A stretch of DNA of 64,000 bases from JACCXG01 sp963750935. GTDB taxonomy: Bacteria > Acidobacteriota > Vicinamibacteria > Vicinamibacterales > 2-12-FULL-66-21. Below, piece after piece: positions 8,662 to 16,217 of the stretch; position 1 is the stretch's first letter, and the number at the start of each line of letters is the position of its first letter. Below the pieces are notes generated by a model that had not been told where the DNA came from, searched no databases, and saw only the letters and a list, made by a program, of their open reading frames with translations. Location of the stretch: the NCBI GenBank assembly GCA_963750935.1, contig CAVVSR010000014.1, positions 868,001 through 932,000 on the forward strand, read 5' to 3'. Made by a program: the position numbers and the translations under genes.

Positions 8662-8811
8662 CTCCCAATTTCCCAACTCCCAACTCCCAACTCGGAATCG
8701 TTCGAGACATCTGGGTAGAAGTCGCGGCGATCGGGCAGTTCGGTGCGTATTGAGCCCAGATGTCTCGGATGACTCTGCTTGGAAGTTGGGAGTTGGAAGT
8801 TGGGAGTTGAC
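8660..8811. repeat. Nested inverted repeat with heptamer arms between fumA and pgi
   Basis: Two convergent genes are separated by a structured element. The outer arms are tandem heptamers: AACTCCC-type copies at 8660-8694 and TTGGRAG copies (its reverse complement) at 8779-8810. Inside them lies a perfect 13-bp inverted repeat, CGAGACATCTGGG (8703-8715) and CCCAGATGTCTCG (8755-8767). The transcript from either side would fold into a long hairpin, so it may serve as a bidirectional terminator; there is no U tract. The same heptamer family returns at 27.86 and 28.91 kb. Confidence 0.7.
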
Positions 8812-8812
8812 G

Positions 8813-10484
8813 CTATCGATCCTTCAGAGCGTCCGCGAAGACCCGCTCGATGGCGGCGGCCGGATCGGCGGCGGTGACGTGCAGCCGGACCACGCGACGG
8901 TCGTGCGCCTCCAGCGTCTCGAAGTCGCCGAGCGCCTGCGCGCGCTTCAGCACCGCAAACGACGAGCCCGCCTCCGGGATCTCCGTCTCGCTGTCGTCGT
9001 CGGCCGTGATCACGAATGCCAGTGCCGTGTTCGGTCCGCCTTTGTGGTATTGCCCGGTCGAGTGCAGGTAGCGGGGCCCGACGCCAAAGGTGCTCGCGGC
9101 GCGCGACCGGCGTCTGATCGCGAGTCGCGCTTCGGCGATCGCGCGTTCGACCTCAGGTGTCGCTGGGAGATAGGAGAGGAACGCGACGTAGTCGCCCGGC
9201 TTCAGGGACGCGATCGCAGCGCGCACGACTGCGGCGGGACTCGACCCCGCGAAGTCACGGGTGAACACCGCGACACCGTCTGACGTGGCCAGCGGCGACC
9301 CCTCGTCGAAGCGCCTCTGCTTCGCGTGGACCGCGAGCAGCGTCCTGGTTTTCTCCTTCGCTTCCGACACGTTCGGCTCGTCGAACGGGTTGATGCCGAG
9401 CGCCGCGCCGGCGACCGCCGTCGCGAACTCCCACCGGAAGAACTCCGCGCCCAGGCCGTCGAGCCGGGTGCTCAGGCGCAGCACCGGGTACCCCGCCGCC
9501 GCGAGCTCCGCGAGCCGATCCTTGTCCGGGGCGTCCCGGTCAGACGCCAGCGCGACGAACGCGCGATCCTGGCCGTATTCGTCCGGCCGACCGAGCGGCT
9601 CGTCCACCACGGGCAGGGCCCCCTTGCCGTGCTTGCCGGTGCTCTCGGCCACCAGCTGCTCGATCCACAGACCCAGCGTCGCCAGCGAGGGGGGCAGGAC
9701 GACCGTCAGCTTGTCGCGTCCCGCGAGCGTCGTGGCGGCGATGAACGCCCCCAGCTCGAGGCCCGCGTTGGCGTGGTTCTCCTGATGACATCCCTCGGCC
9801 ATCGCGGTGCCGGCATCGAGCAGCTGTCGCGGCGAGGCGCCGAGGAGGGCGGTCGGCACCAGCCCGAACAGCGACAACGCCGAGAAGCGGCCGCCGATGT
9901 CGGCCGGATTGACGAACGTCTCGCGGTAGCCGCGGCTTGCCGCCAGCTGTCTCGAGCGCAGTTCCCGGATCCGTGATGGCGATGAACTGCCGTCCGGCGC
10001 GATCGCCCAGCGCCGCGGCCACACGCGACCAGAAGAACCGTTCCATCGACGCGACTTCGACCGTGCCTCCGCTCTTGCTGGCGACGATCACCCATGTGCG
10101 CTCGGGAACCATTCGCGCCGCGGCGTTGACGATGGTGCGCTCGTCGGTGGTGTCGAGGACGTAGAGCTCGGGATGCCCCTCAGCCACGCCGGAGACCGCG
10201 CGCAGGACCTCGGCGCAGAGGCTGCTGCCGCCCATGCCGAGCAGGTAAACAGCTTCGACCTGCTCCTCGCGCGCGGCGCGTCCGAGATCCGTCACCCGAT
10301 CCAGATGCGGCGCCATCGTCTTGCCGACGTCGAGCCACCCGAGCCGGTTCGAGATCGATCGCGCGGCGTCCGAGTCGGGTGCGGCGTTCCACACGGAGAT
10401 GTCGCGCTTCCAGATGCGCGACACCACATGGTCGTGGAGCAGGCGGTTGGCGAGCGCGGCGGCGGGTTCGTACGGAAGTGTCAT
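8813..10484 (-). CDS. pgi: Glucose-6-phosphate isomerase (one frameshift near 9957)
   Basis: Interconverts glucose-6-phosphate and fructose-6-phosphate. From ATG 10484 the first part has LLGMGGSSLCAEVLR and VIVASKSGGTVE, the sugar-phosphate binding loops of the SIS fold. After a one-base shift near 9955-9962 the second part continues FVNPADIGGRFSALSLFGL, ENHANAGLELGAFIA, GINPFDEPNVSEAKEKT and HSTGQYHKGGPNT. These motifs are those of the isomerase half of bifunctional transaldolase/phosphoglucose isomerases, but here no transaldolase domain is attached. Total length of about 556 residues is normal for Pgi. The shift sits in an otherwise conserved region and is probably a sequencing error. Confidence 0.85.
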
Positions 10485-10492
10485 GGTCCTGC

Positions 10493-10660
10493 TCAGGAAA
10501 GCTGCCGGTTGATGACGAGGAGCCGTGGCTCGGCGTCGAACTCGGCGGGGCCGGCGAGCCAGGTCCGCGCCACGACTGAGCCGTCGAAGGGGTTGGTAAT
10601 CTCGAGGGGACGGTCGGAGCGGCCGGGCTTGCCCGCGAGGTAGAACGGAAACTCGCGCAC
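10493..10660 (-). pseudogene. Aldehyde dehydrogenase N-terminal fragment
   Basis: A 55-codon frame starting GTG at 10660 reads VREFPFYLAGKPGRSD, then RPLEITNPFDGSVVARTW and LAGPAEFDA, which resembles the first ~45 residues of aldehyde dehydrogenases (aGxW...NPydGsvVa). It then loses similarity and stops 8 nt before pgi. No Rossmann or catalytic Cys part follows, and no remaining part is seen elsewhere in the window. It may be a deletion remnant, or a small unrelated ORF that happens to look alike. A promoter-like TTGTCG-17-CAGGAT sits 6 nt upstream of its GTG, so expression, including that of pgi downstream, may still start here. Confidence 0.45.
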
Positions 10661-10666
10661 CGATGA

Positions 10667-10695
10667 ATCCTGACACAGCGGCCGCAGCGCGACAA
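10667..10695 (-). promoter_or_regulatory. Putative promoter upstream of the ALDH fragment and pgi
   Basis: Minus strand: -35 TTGTCG (10690-10695), 17-bp spacer, -10 CAGGAT (10667-10672), then 6 nt to GTG at 10660. The -10 sequence and spacing equal those before the nucleotidyltransferase gene at 16702. Inferred from pattern only. Confidence 0.4.
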
Positions 10696-10785
10696 CGGGG
10701 ACGTATGGCCCCGCTGCGACGTCTAATCCCTTGAAGACTAGTGACTTAACCGTTGTGCCAGGTGGGCGGCCCGCGGCGGTCGCGG

Positions 10786-10814
10786 TTGAACGCCGGGGCT
10801 GCAGCCGCTATAAT
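10786..10814 (+). promoter_or_regulatory. Sigma-70 type promoter of erpA
   Basis: TTGAAC (10786-10791), a 17-bp spacer, and a consensus TATAAT (10809-10814). Transcription would begin near 10821, giving a leader of about 28 nt that carries AGGAG at 10836-10840, 8 nt before the ATG. This is one of the few genes here with both a full promoter and a strong Shine-Dalgarno. Confidence 0.75.
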
Positions 10815-10848
10815 TCTGTAAGTCCTTGGAAGTTCAGGAGATTAGCTG

Positions 10849-11178
10849 ATGATCAACGTCACCGAAGTTGCGGCCTCGAAAATCAACGAGCTGCTCACGG
10901 AAGAAAACAAGTTGAACGCCGGGCTGCGCGTGTTCGTTCAGGGCGGCGGCTGTTCCGGGTTTCAGTACGGCCTGATGATCGACGAAGGCGAAGGCGACGC
11001 GACCACCGACGCGGTGATCGAGTCGAACGGCGTCAAGCTGCTGGTCGACCCGATCAGTGCCAGGTATCTGACCGGTGCCGAGGTCGATTTCGTCGACAAC
11101 ATCACCGGCGGTGGCTTCACGATCAAGAATCCGAACGCCAAGTCGACCTGCGGCTGCGGTTCATCCTTCAGCGTCTAG
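10849..11178 (+). CDS. erpA: Iron-sulfur cluster insertion protein (ErpA/HesB type)
   Basis: A-type carrier that delivers Fe-S clusters to apoproteins. The 109-residue length is standard and the three conserved cysteines are present: C35 in GGGCSGFQYG and C101/C103 in STCGCGSSFSV at the C-terminus. Also seen are the FVDNITGGGFTIKNPNA strand and loop. The start is fixed by AGGAG 8 nt upstream. The neighbour downstream is a Fur-rubrerythrin fusion, so the pair may belong to iron or oxidative-stress handling, though they are separated by a hairpin-forming repeat. ErpA versus IscA cannot be separated fully by sequence; the Gly-rich end favours ErpA. Confidence 0.93.
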   Translation: MINVTEVAASKINELLTEENKLNAGLRVFVQGGGCSGFQYGLMIDEGEGDATTDAVIESNGVKLLVDPISARYLTGAEVDFVDNITGGGFTIKNPNAKSTCGCGSSFSV

Positions 11179-11190
11179 TGTCGATGGCTT

Positions 11191-11259
11191 CCAGCTCACA
11201 GCTGTCAGCCGTCAGCAGTCCACCGGCACGCGACTGCTGACGCTGATGGCTGGCAGCTG
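11191..11259. repeat. Hairpin built of degenerate CAGCNGT heptamers
   Basis: After erpA the series CAGCTCA-CAGCTGT-CAGCCGT-CAGCAGT (11192-11219) faces a matching arm GACTGCTGACGCTGATGGCT (from 11232). The inner 11 bp pair perfectly and the rest imperfectly. It could end erpA transcription before the Fur-like gene at 11279. It has no T run. Confidence 0.6.
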
Positions 11260-11278
11260 ACGGGACTGGAGAGCTGTC

Positions 11279-12253
11279 ATGGAACCGACGTCTGCCTACC
11301 TCGACAGCCTGAGGCCCGCCGGCAGCAAGCGCTCCGGCAAGCGCGACCTCATCGTCAACGTCTTCCTCCGCCAGGAAGGCCACCTCACGGCCGACGACCT
11401 GTACGATCTGATCCGCCGCGAGGATCAGAAGATCAGCCGCGCCACCGTCTACCGCACGCTGCAGTGGATGGAGGAGGCTGGCATTGCGCGCAAGGTCGAC
11501 TTCGGCGAGGGCCGGTTCCGGTTCGAGCACTCCTATCGCCATCCGCGCCACTTCCACCTGATTTGCAAGACCTGTAACCGATCGTTCGAGTTCCTCAGCT
11601 CCGACATCGAGGCGTTGCTCGAGGAGGTGGCGGCGGCGCGGAACTTCACGGCGCGTCAGAGCATCCTCCAGATTCACGGCACCTGCGAGGCGTGCCGCAC
11701 CGGCCGTGCGCCGATCGCCGAGGGGGGCACCACCGAGCTGCTGTTCGCGCGCGACGCCCTGCGGATCGCGATTGCCACCGAGCGGAGCGGCCTCGAGTTC
11801 TACTCGCGCGGCGCCCGGATGACGAAGGACGCGCGCGGCCGCAAGGTCTTCGAGAAGCTCGCCGAAGAAGAGAAGGAGCACCTCGGTACGCTCGAGGCGC
11901 GCTACAAGGAGCTGCTGCTGCAGGACCCGCTGCTCGAGTCGCGGCCGACGTTCCTGTTCTTCAAGGGGGCCGCCAACGGCCTGTTCGCCGCCGGCGCCGA
12001 GCAGCTCTCCAAGGGCGTGGACGATCGGCAGGCGCTGATGATCGGCATCCGCTGCGAGCGCGCGTCGCACCGCTTCTTCAAGCGCTACGGCGATCGCTTC
12101 GAGGACTCCGAGGGCAAGCAGATCTTCCTCGAGTTCGCCACGGAAGAGCGCGAGCATCTGGAGCTGCTGATTCGTGAATACCGCGCGCTGCTCGAACGGC
12201 AGCGGCGCCGGCCCGGGCCCAAGCGCAAGACGCGGCCGCAGGCCTCGGCCTGA
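11279..12253 (+). CDS. Fur-family regulator fused to a rubrerythrin/ferritin-like domain
   Basis: Residues 1-142 form a Fur domain: winged helix with SRATVYRTLQWMEEAG, a His-rich HPRHFH metal segment, and two CxxC pairs (C96/C99 in CKTC, C136/C139 in CEAC) for structural zinc. Residues ~155-302 form a four-helix ferritin-like domain with two di-iron half-motifs: E168 with E198xxH201, and E260 with E290xxH293. A basic tail ends the protein. Ordinary Fur is ~140 residues, so this is a true two-domain protein in one unbroken frame. A di-iron or peroxide-reactive sensor attached to a DNA-binding regulator is a reasonable inference. Regulation targets are unknown; erpA lies just upstream. Confidence 0.88.
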   Translation: MEPTSAYLDSLRPAGSKRSGKRDLIVNVFLRQEGHLTADDLYDLIRREDQKISRATVYRTLQWMEEAGIARKVDFGEGRFRFEHSYRHPRHFHLICKTCNRSFEFLSSDIEALLEEVAAARNFTARQSILQIHGTCEACRTGRAPIAEGGTTELLFARDALRIAIATERSGLEFYSRGARMTKDARGRKVFEKLAEEEKEHLGTLEARYKELLLQDPLLESRPTFLFFKGAANGLFAAGAEQLSKGVDDRQALMIGIRCERASHRFFKRYGDRFEDSEGKQIFLEFATEEREHLELLIREYRALLERQRRRPGPKRKTRPQASA

Positions 12254-12322
12254 TCCGGTCGCCCGTGCCTCCCGCCTCACGTCACGCGACGTTTCTCAGT
12301 CGAGTCCGCGAGTGACCTGCCG

Positions 12323-13147
12323 GTGATCGATCTGCATCTCCACACCACCGCGTCCGACGGCCTGTTGTCGCCGACCGCGCTGGTCGAGCGCGCGCGCGAG
12401 GTCGGGCTGACGGTGATGAGCGTGACCGATCACGACACCGTCGGCGGCATCAGCGAAGCCAGCCGCGCCGCCGCTGCCTGCGGCATCCGCGTCGTGCCGG
12501 GCATCGAGATGACCGCGGTTGAGCAGGAGCAGGACGTCCATATCCTCGGCTATTTCATCGATCCCGACGACGTCGCCCTGGCGGCGTTCCTGACCGGGCA
12601 GCGGAGCGATCGGCTCAGGCGCGTGACGATCATCGCCGGCCGGCTCGCGTCACTCGGCCATCCCATCGACGTGACCGCGCTCCTGTCCCGAGCGGACAGC
12701 AGCAGCCGGAGCATCGGGCGGCCGGCGATTGCCGACGCGCTGGTCGCGGCCGGTCACGCCACCGATCGCGGCGATGCGTTCGAGCGCCTGCTCGGTCGCG
12801 GCCGGCCGGCGTTCGTGCCCCGGCGCGGCGTGCCCGGCGCCGACGTCGTACGCGTGATTCATCGCGCCGGCGGCATCGCGTCGTTGGCGCATCCCGGGAT
12901 CGCCGGTGACGACGCGCTGATTCCCGCGCTGGCCGGGGCCGGCCTCGACGCCATCGAGGTGTGGCACAGCGATCATCGGCCCGACGACGTCGCGAGGTAT
13001 TCGGCGATGGCCGACGAGCTCGGGCTGGGCAAGTCCGGAGGCTCGGACTTTCACGGCGACGGCGTCCACCGCGCCTGCCGGATCGGCGAGATCGCGCTGC
13101 CCGCCGACGCGTTCGCGGCACTCGAGGCGCGAGTGCGCCGGCGATGA
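12323..13147 (+). CDS. PHP-domain phosphoesterase (TrpH/RNase AM-like)
   Basis: Member of the PHP metal-dependent phosphoesterase superfamily, closest in layout to YciV/RNase AM and nucleoside-3',5'-bisphosphate phosphatases. Metal ligands are visible: IDLHLHTTASDG at the N-terminus, VTDHDTVGGI, VPGIEMTAV, HILGYF, SLAHPGI, the IEVWHSDH segment and SGGSDFHGDG near the C-terminus. The 274-residue length fits. Start GTG 12323; an unclear leader and no Shine-Dalgarno. The stop overlaps the next gene as ATGA, so it is coupled to a degenerate ABC ATPase. The exact substrate cannot be read from the sequence. Confidence 0.87.
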   Translation: MIDLHLHTTASDGLLSPTALVERAREVGLTVMSVTDHDTVGGISEASRAAAACGIRVVPGIEMTAVEQEQDVHILGYFIDPDDVALAAFLTGQRSDRLRRVTIIAGRLASLGHPIDVTALLSRADSSSRSIGRPAIADALVAAGHATDRGDAFERLLGRGRPAFVPRRGVPGADVVRVIHRAGGIASLAHPGIAGDDALIPALAGAGLDAIEVWHSDHRPDDVARYSAMADELGLGKSGGSDFHGDGVHRACRIGEIALPADAFAALEARVRRR

Positions 13148-13863
13148 GCGCGCCGGGTCCGGAGCCGGTCCTCGAAATCCGCCAGGTCGCGAAGAACTAC
13201 AGCGCGCTGCGGCCGCTGCGGATCGCCGAGCTGACGATGATGGCAGGGGAGCGCGTCTCGATCGGGAGTATCGACGCCGGCGCCGGCGAGGTCATCGTGA
13301 ACCTGGTCACCGGGGCGTCGGTGCCGGATGCCGGCGAGGTGCGCGTCTTCGGCCGGCCGACGTCGGCAATCGCGGACGGAGACGAGTGGCTCGAGTTCCT
13401 CGAACGCTTCGGCATCGTCTCGCCGCGCGGCGTGCTGCTGGAGGGATCGACCCTCGAGCAGAACCTCGCGATGCCGTTCACGCTGGCGATCGATCCCGTC
13501 CCGCCGGCCGTGGTCGAGCAGGTGCGGCAGCTCGCGCGGGAGTGCGGCATCGATCCCGACCGCTGGCTGAGCGTGCAGGCGGGACAGCTGCCGGCCGACG
13601 TGCGCGTCCGCACGCACGTGGCGCGAGCGCTCGCGCTGAATCCGGCGTTCGTGGTGATCGAGCATCCGACCGCCGACGTCGCGCCCGAGGCGCTTCCGGC
13701 GCTCGCCGCCGACATCGCGCGTGCCTGCGCGGGACGCCAGCTGACCGCGCTGATCCTGACCAACGATGAAGGGTTTGCGAAAGTCGCCGCGCCGCGCAAC
13801 CTGATGCTGCACGGCGCGACTGGAGCATTGAAGCGGATCGGAAAAGGCTGGCTGTCCTGGTGA
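13144..13863 (+). CDS. Degenerate ABC ATPase-like protein
   Basis: The 239-residue product has the overall order of an ABC nucleotide-binding domain: VLEIRQVAKNY start, GERVSI strand, GASVPDAGEVRVFGRPT, the Q-loop area LLEGSTLEQNLAMPF, helical domain, VARALALNP, FVVIEHPTA and a LILTNDE switch region. The catalytic parts are lost. The Walker A is SIDAGAGEVIV where GxxxxGKST is expected (Lys to Glu), the LSGGQ signature is VQAGQLPADV, and Walker B has IEHP instead of DEP. It is thus unlikely to hydrolyse ATP and may be a structural or regulatory partner. It starts inside the PHP stop (ATGA). No permease is adjacent. Confidence 0.75.
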   Translation: MSAPGPEPVLEIRQVAKNYSALRPLRIAELTMMAGERVSIGSIDAGAGEVIVNLVTGASVPDAGEVRVFGRPTSAIADGDEWLEFLERFGIVSPRGVLLEGSTLEQNLAMPFTLAIDPVPPAVVEQVRQLARECGIDPDRWLSVQAGQLPADVRVRTHVARALALNPAFVVIEHPTADVAPEALPALAADIARACAGRQLTALILTNDEGFAKVAAPRNLMLHGATGALKRIGKGWLSW

Positions 13864-13877
13864 CCCGTCCGCGGCCG

Positions 13878-14303
13878 CTACTTCACGGTGATGGTGATCT
13901 TCTGCGACACGATCGGCTTCTCGTGCGGGATGTGGAGGTAGTCACCCAGCACCAGCTGCAGCGTGTGCTTGCCCGGCGGCAGCGTGAGCTCGGTCTCGGT
14001 CTGCCCGGCGCCGAAGTGGCGGATGTTGTCGGTCACCGGCAGCGCGGCGTTGAAGTCGGGCTCCTTGGCCATGTCGACGAGCAGGTGATGATGGCCGGTG
14101 TTCGCCTGATCGATGCCAGCCGGCGCGACTCCCATACCCTTGAGGCCGAATCGGATCGTCACCGGCGACGACACCGTCTCGCCATCCTTGGGCGACAGGA
14201 AGTAAACCGTGGCGTTCTCCGGCGCCTTGCTCTTCGGCACCTGGGCCAGGCCGGTGGCGGCAAGGACCGCGAACGCAACACAGGTGAAAACAGGCTTGTT
14301 CAT
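13878..14303 (-). CDS. Exported DUF4399 protein
   Basis: A 141-residue secreted protein: MNKPVFTCVAFAVLAATGLAQ is a signal peptide with likely cleavage after GLA. The mature part reads VYFLSPKDGETVSSPVTIRF, then GIDQANTGHHHLLVD and LTLPPGKHTLQLVLGDY, which is the diagnostic order for DUF4399 (PF14347), a beta-sandwich of unknown function. A GGAG Shine-Dalgarno and a TATGAT -10-like box lie upstream on the minus strand. It converges on the ABC-like gene with 14 bp between stops. Confidence 0.85.
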   Translation of the reverse strand: MNKPVFTCVAFAVLAATGLAQVPKSKAPENATVYFLSPKDGETVSSPVTIRFGLKGMGVAPAGIDQANTGHHHLLVDMAKEPDFNAALPVTDNIRHFGAGQTETELTLPPGKHTLQLVLGDYLHIPHEKPIVSQKITITVK

Positions 14304-14359
14304 GACGTGTACTCTCCAGTGGGGAAATCATATGACAAGCGACCTCGGGACCGGTGGTG

Positions 14360-15070
14360 ATGGAGTCCAGGCACAAACTCGTTCTCTTTGACATCGACGG
14401 GACGCTGGTGCTGACCGGCGGCGCCGGCATCCGCGCCATGAACCGCGCCGGCCAGTCGGTGCTCGGCGTGCCGCGCATTCTCGACGGCGTCCCGGTCGCG
14501 GGGCGCACCGACTGGAGCATCTTTCGCGACGCGCTCGACCGGATCGGCCGCGACCTGGACGGCGAGCTGTTCGCGCGGCTCCGCGAGGCGCACGTCGCCA
14601 ACCTGCGCGAGGAGATTCTCGCGCGCGGCGACGGCGTCAAGGCGGTGATGCCGGGCGTCCACGATCTGCTGTCGGCGCTGGGCTCGCGCGGCGACGTGTC
14701 GCTCGGACTGGTGACCGGCAACTTCCACGAGGCGGCGCGGATCAAGCTCGAACACTTCGACCTGTGGCGGCACTTCCGCTGCGGCGCGTTCGGCGAGGAT
14801 GCGGTCGATCGCAACGATCTGGTACCGTTCGCGCTCGAGCGCGCGCGCGGCTGCGGCGTGCCAGACGTCCCCTACGAAGACGTCCTCGTGGTCGGCGATA
14901 CGCCGCACGACGTGGCATGCGCGGCGGCGGTGGGCGCCGTGCCGATCGCGGTCGCGACCGGGACGTTCACGGTCGACCAGCTGCGCCAGGCCGGCGCGCC
15001 GGTGGTGCTGTCCGACCTGAGCGACACGGCGGGATTCGTGCGGCTGATGGACGACGGTGCGGCGCGATGA
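14360..15070 (+). CDS. HAD-superfamily phosphatase (phosphoglycolate phosphatase-like)
   Basis: Haloacid dehalogenase-type hydrolase with all four motifs: motif I LVLFDIDGTLVLTGGAG (nucleophile and acid Asp), motif II GLVTGNF, a lysine in ARIKLEHFDLW, and motif IV VVGDTPHDVACA. The helical cap lies between motifs I and II. The length of about 236 residues fits Gph-like enzymes. Three possible starts are stacked (GTG 14354, GTG 14357, ATG 14360); ATG is used here. The substrate is not defined by the sequence. It diverges from the DUF4399 gene. Confidence 0.85.
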   Translation: MESRHKLVLFDIDGTLVLTGGAGIRAMNRAGQSVLGVPRILDGVPVAGRTDWSIFRDALDRIGRDLDGELFARLREAHVANLREEILARGDGVKAVMPGVHDLLSALGSRGDVSLGLVTGNFHEAARIKLEHFDLWRHFRCGAFGEDAVDRNDLVPFALERARGCGVPDVPYEDVLVVGDTPHDVACAAAVGAVPIAVATGTFTVDQLRQAGAPVVLSDLSDTAGFVRLMDDGAAR

Positions 15071-15332
15071 GCCACGTGCTAGCAGGCTGCTGCGAACGTG
15101 CTGACAGGTCTCGCCGAAGCGCTGATGCGCCGAAGGGCGGACTTGGCGATGCTCTGCCTCGCGCCGATGCAGCTTCGGCGCGCGCAGGGGCGTGGCTTTG
15201 GTCCGCCGAGGCCTGGGGCGTAGGTCAGTGAGGCGCGCCAAGGGCGCGCCCCGCCGGAAGCGGAGCGGGGATCGTGGGGCCCCCGCGAGCGACGGCGATG
15301 GGGGTCCGGGGGCGAAGCCCCCGGGTCTATAA
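15071..15332. other. GC-rich non-coding island with palindromes before the Sec tRNA
   Basis: No credible gene. It holds nested palindromes: GCGCGCCAAGGGCGCGC near 15233-15250, the dispersed element GCGGGG-N-GTGGGGCCCCCGCGAGC ending at 15290, and an 8-bp hairpin CCGGGGGC-GAA-GCCCCCGG at 15306-15324. The last could stop read-through from the HAD gene just before the tRNA. Related palindromes occur at 53.69 and 62.7 kb. Confidence 0.6.
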
Positions 15333-15428
15333 GGAAGCGAATGGGACCCGGTGGTCCTCCCGGTCTTCAAAACCGGTCGCTGCCCGCGTTGCGGGCAGGC
15401 TGGGTTCGACTCCCAGGCGCTTCCGCCA
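15333..15428 (+). tRNA. selC: Selenocysteine tRNA (tRNA-Sec, anticodon TCA)
   Basis: A 96-nt tRNA with encoded GCCA end. Acceptor GGAAGCG pairs with CGCTTCC as in bacterial selC. The D arm is long (GGACC/GGTCC), the anticodon stem is CCGGT/ACCGG around the loop CTTCAAA with anticodon TCA at 15367-15369, the variable arm is an 8-bp stem (CTGCCCGC-GTT-GCGGGCAG), and the T arm is CTGGG-TTCGACT-CCCAG. All of these are hallmarks of tRNA-Sec. It reads UGA as selenocysteine, so the organism should have selA, selB, selD and at least one selenoprotein; none is seen in this window. Heptamer repeats begin 6 nt after it. Confidence 0.95.
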
Positions 15429-15433
15429 ACTAT

Positions 15434-15482
15434 CCACGTGCTACGTGCCACGTGCTACGTGCTACGTGCTACGTGCGACGTG
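15434..15482. repeat. Seven tandem heptamers (CNACGTG)
   Basis: Seven consecutive 7-bp units of the form C-(C/T/G)-ACGTG run from 15434 to 15482, between the Sec tRNA and the convergent YdcF-like gene. Each unit contains a CACGTG or TACGTG core. Three related units (GCACGTG, GCACGTC, GCACGTG) are near 35.53 kb. Confidence 0.85.
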
Positions 15483-15487
15483 CTCAG

Positions 15488-16138
15488 CTACTCGCCGAGG
15501 CCGGCGAGGTAGGCGACGAGCTTCGGCAGCTCCGTCATCACGAACCTGATCTCGCTGCGTCGCCGCCACCAGCGGGTGGGCGCGGACGCGCTGTAGCGGC
15601 TGCCGCGGATCACGATCTCGACGCCGTGCTCCTTGAACTGACGACGGAAGGCGAAGCCGGTGCGGCGCGTGTGGTACGGCGACGTGACCACGATGATGCG
15701 GCGCAGCTGACCGGAGAACATCCGCTGCAGCGCCGCGGCCTCCTGCGCGGTATTGTCCACGTCCCCTGCGAGCACATCCACCGCACTGGCCGGCACGCCG
15801 AGGGCGACCGCCGTGTCCCTCGCCAGATCCCCATCGCGCGGATACATGACGCCGCGCTTCCGCAGATCGATCTCCGCGAGCTCGATCTGCCCGGGGCTCA
15901 TCACGAGACGCGGCGCCCAGCCTTCCTTGTACAACTCGATGCCTTCGAGCACGCGCTCGACCCGCGCCCCGGCGAGCACGTAGATCAGATCGGACTTGGC
16001 GAGCGGATCCTGATGATCGAGGAAGCGGCCGGCGAACGGCAGAAAGACCAGGAACGCGACGAAGGCGAGACCGGCGAGGAGAACGGAGAGCCTGAGCGCG
16101 CGAACGGCGAGAGGGTGCCGCTGGGCGGCGCTGCTCAT
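15488..16138 (-). CDS. YdcF/SanA-like DUF218 membrane protein
   Basis: A 216-residue protein with one N-terminal membrane helix (LRLSVLLAGLAFVAFLVFLPF) and an extracytoplasmic DUF218 domain. Typical motifs are DLIYVLAGA.VERVLEGIELY, APRLVMSPGQ, NTAQEAAALQRMF and the conserved IIVVTSPYHTRRTGFAFRR. Related proteins (ElyC, SanA, YdcF) affect envelope or peptidoglycan precursor metabolism; the reaction is not known. ATG 16138 is used, and no Shine-Dalgarno is evident. Confidence 0.85.
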   Translation of the reverse strand: MSSAAQRHPLAVRALRLSVLLAGLAFVAFLVFLPFAGRFLDHQDPLAKSDLIYVLAGARVERVLEGIELYKEGWAPRLVMSPGQIELAEIDLRKRGVMYPRDGDLARDTAVALGVPASAVDVLAGDVDNTAQEAAALQRMFSGQLRRIIVVTSPYHTRRTGFAFRRQFKEHGVEIVIRGSRYSASAPTRWWRRRSEIRFVMTELPKLVAYLAGLGE

Positions 16139-16177
16139 CAGGGGGACGCGAATGGGGGCTTTGAGGGGCTGTGTGAA

Positions 16178-16201
16178 GCGGGACGCGTCAAAGCGTCCCG
16201 C
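16178..16201 (-). terminator. Hairpin downstream of the cold-shock gene
   Basis: Perfect 9-bp stem GCGGGACGC (16178-16186) and GCGTCCCGC (16193-16201) with a 6-nt loop, 17 nt past the cold-shock stop on the minus strand. There is no U tract, so it may act as a rho-independent-like or processing hairpin. Confidence 0.5.
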
Positions 16202-16217
16202 CTCAAGGACCGCGGGA

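Noticed and set aside
10849..11178. HesB-like selenoprotein linked to the Sec tRNA
   Set aside because: HesB-like selenoproteins exist, but this one has all three cysteines and no in-frame TGA, so it is a normal ErpA-type protein.
15434..15482. Regulatory E-box-like CACGTG cluster
   Set aside because: The CACGTG cores come from a heptamer repeat downstream of a tRNA and a convergent gene end. Nothing links them to a regulator.
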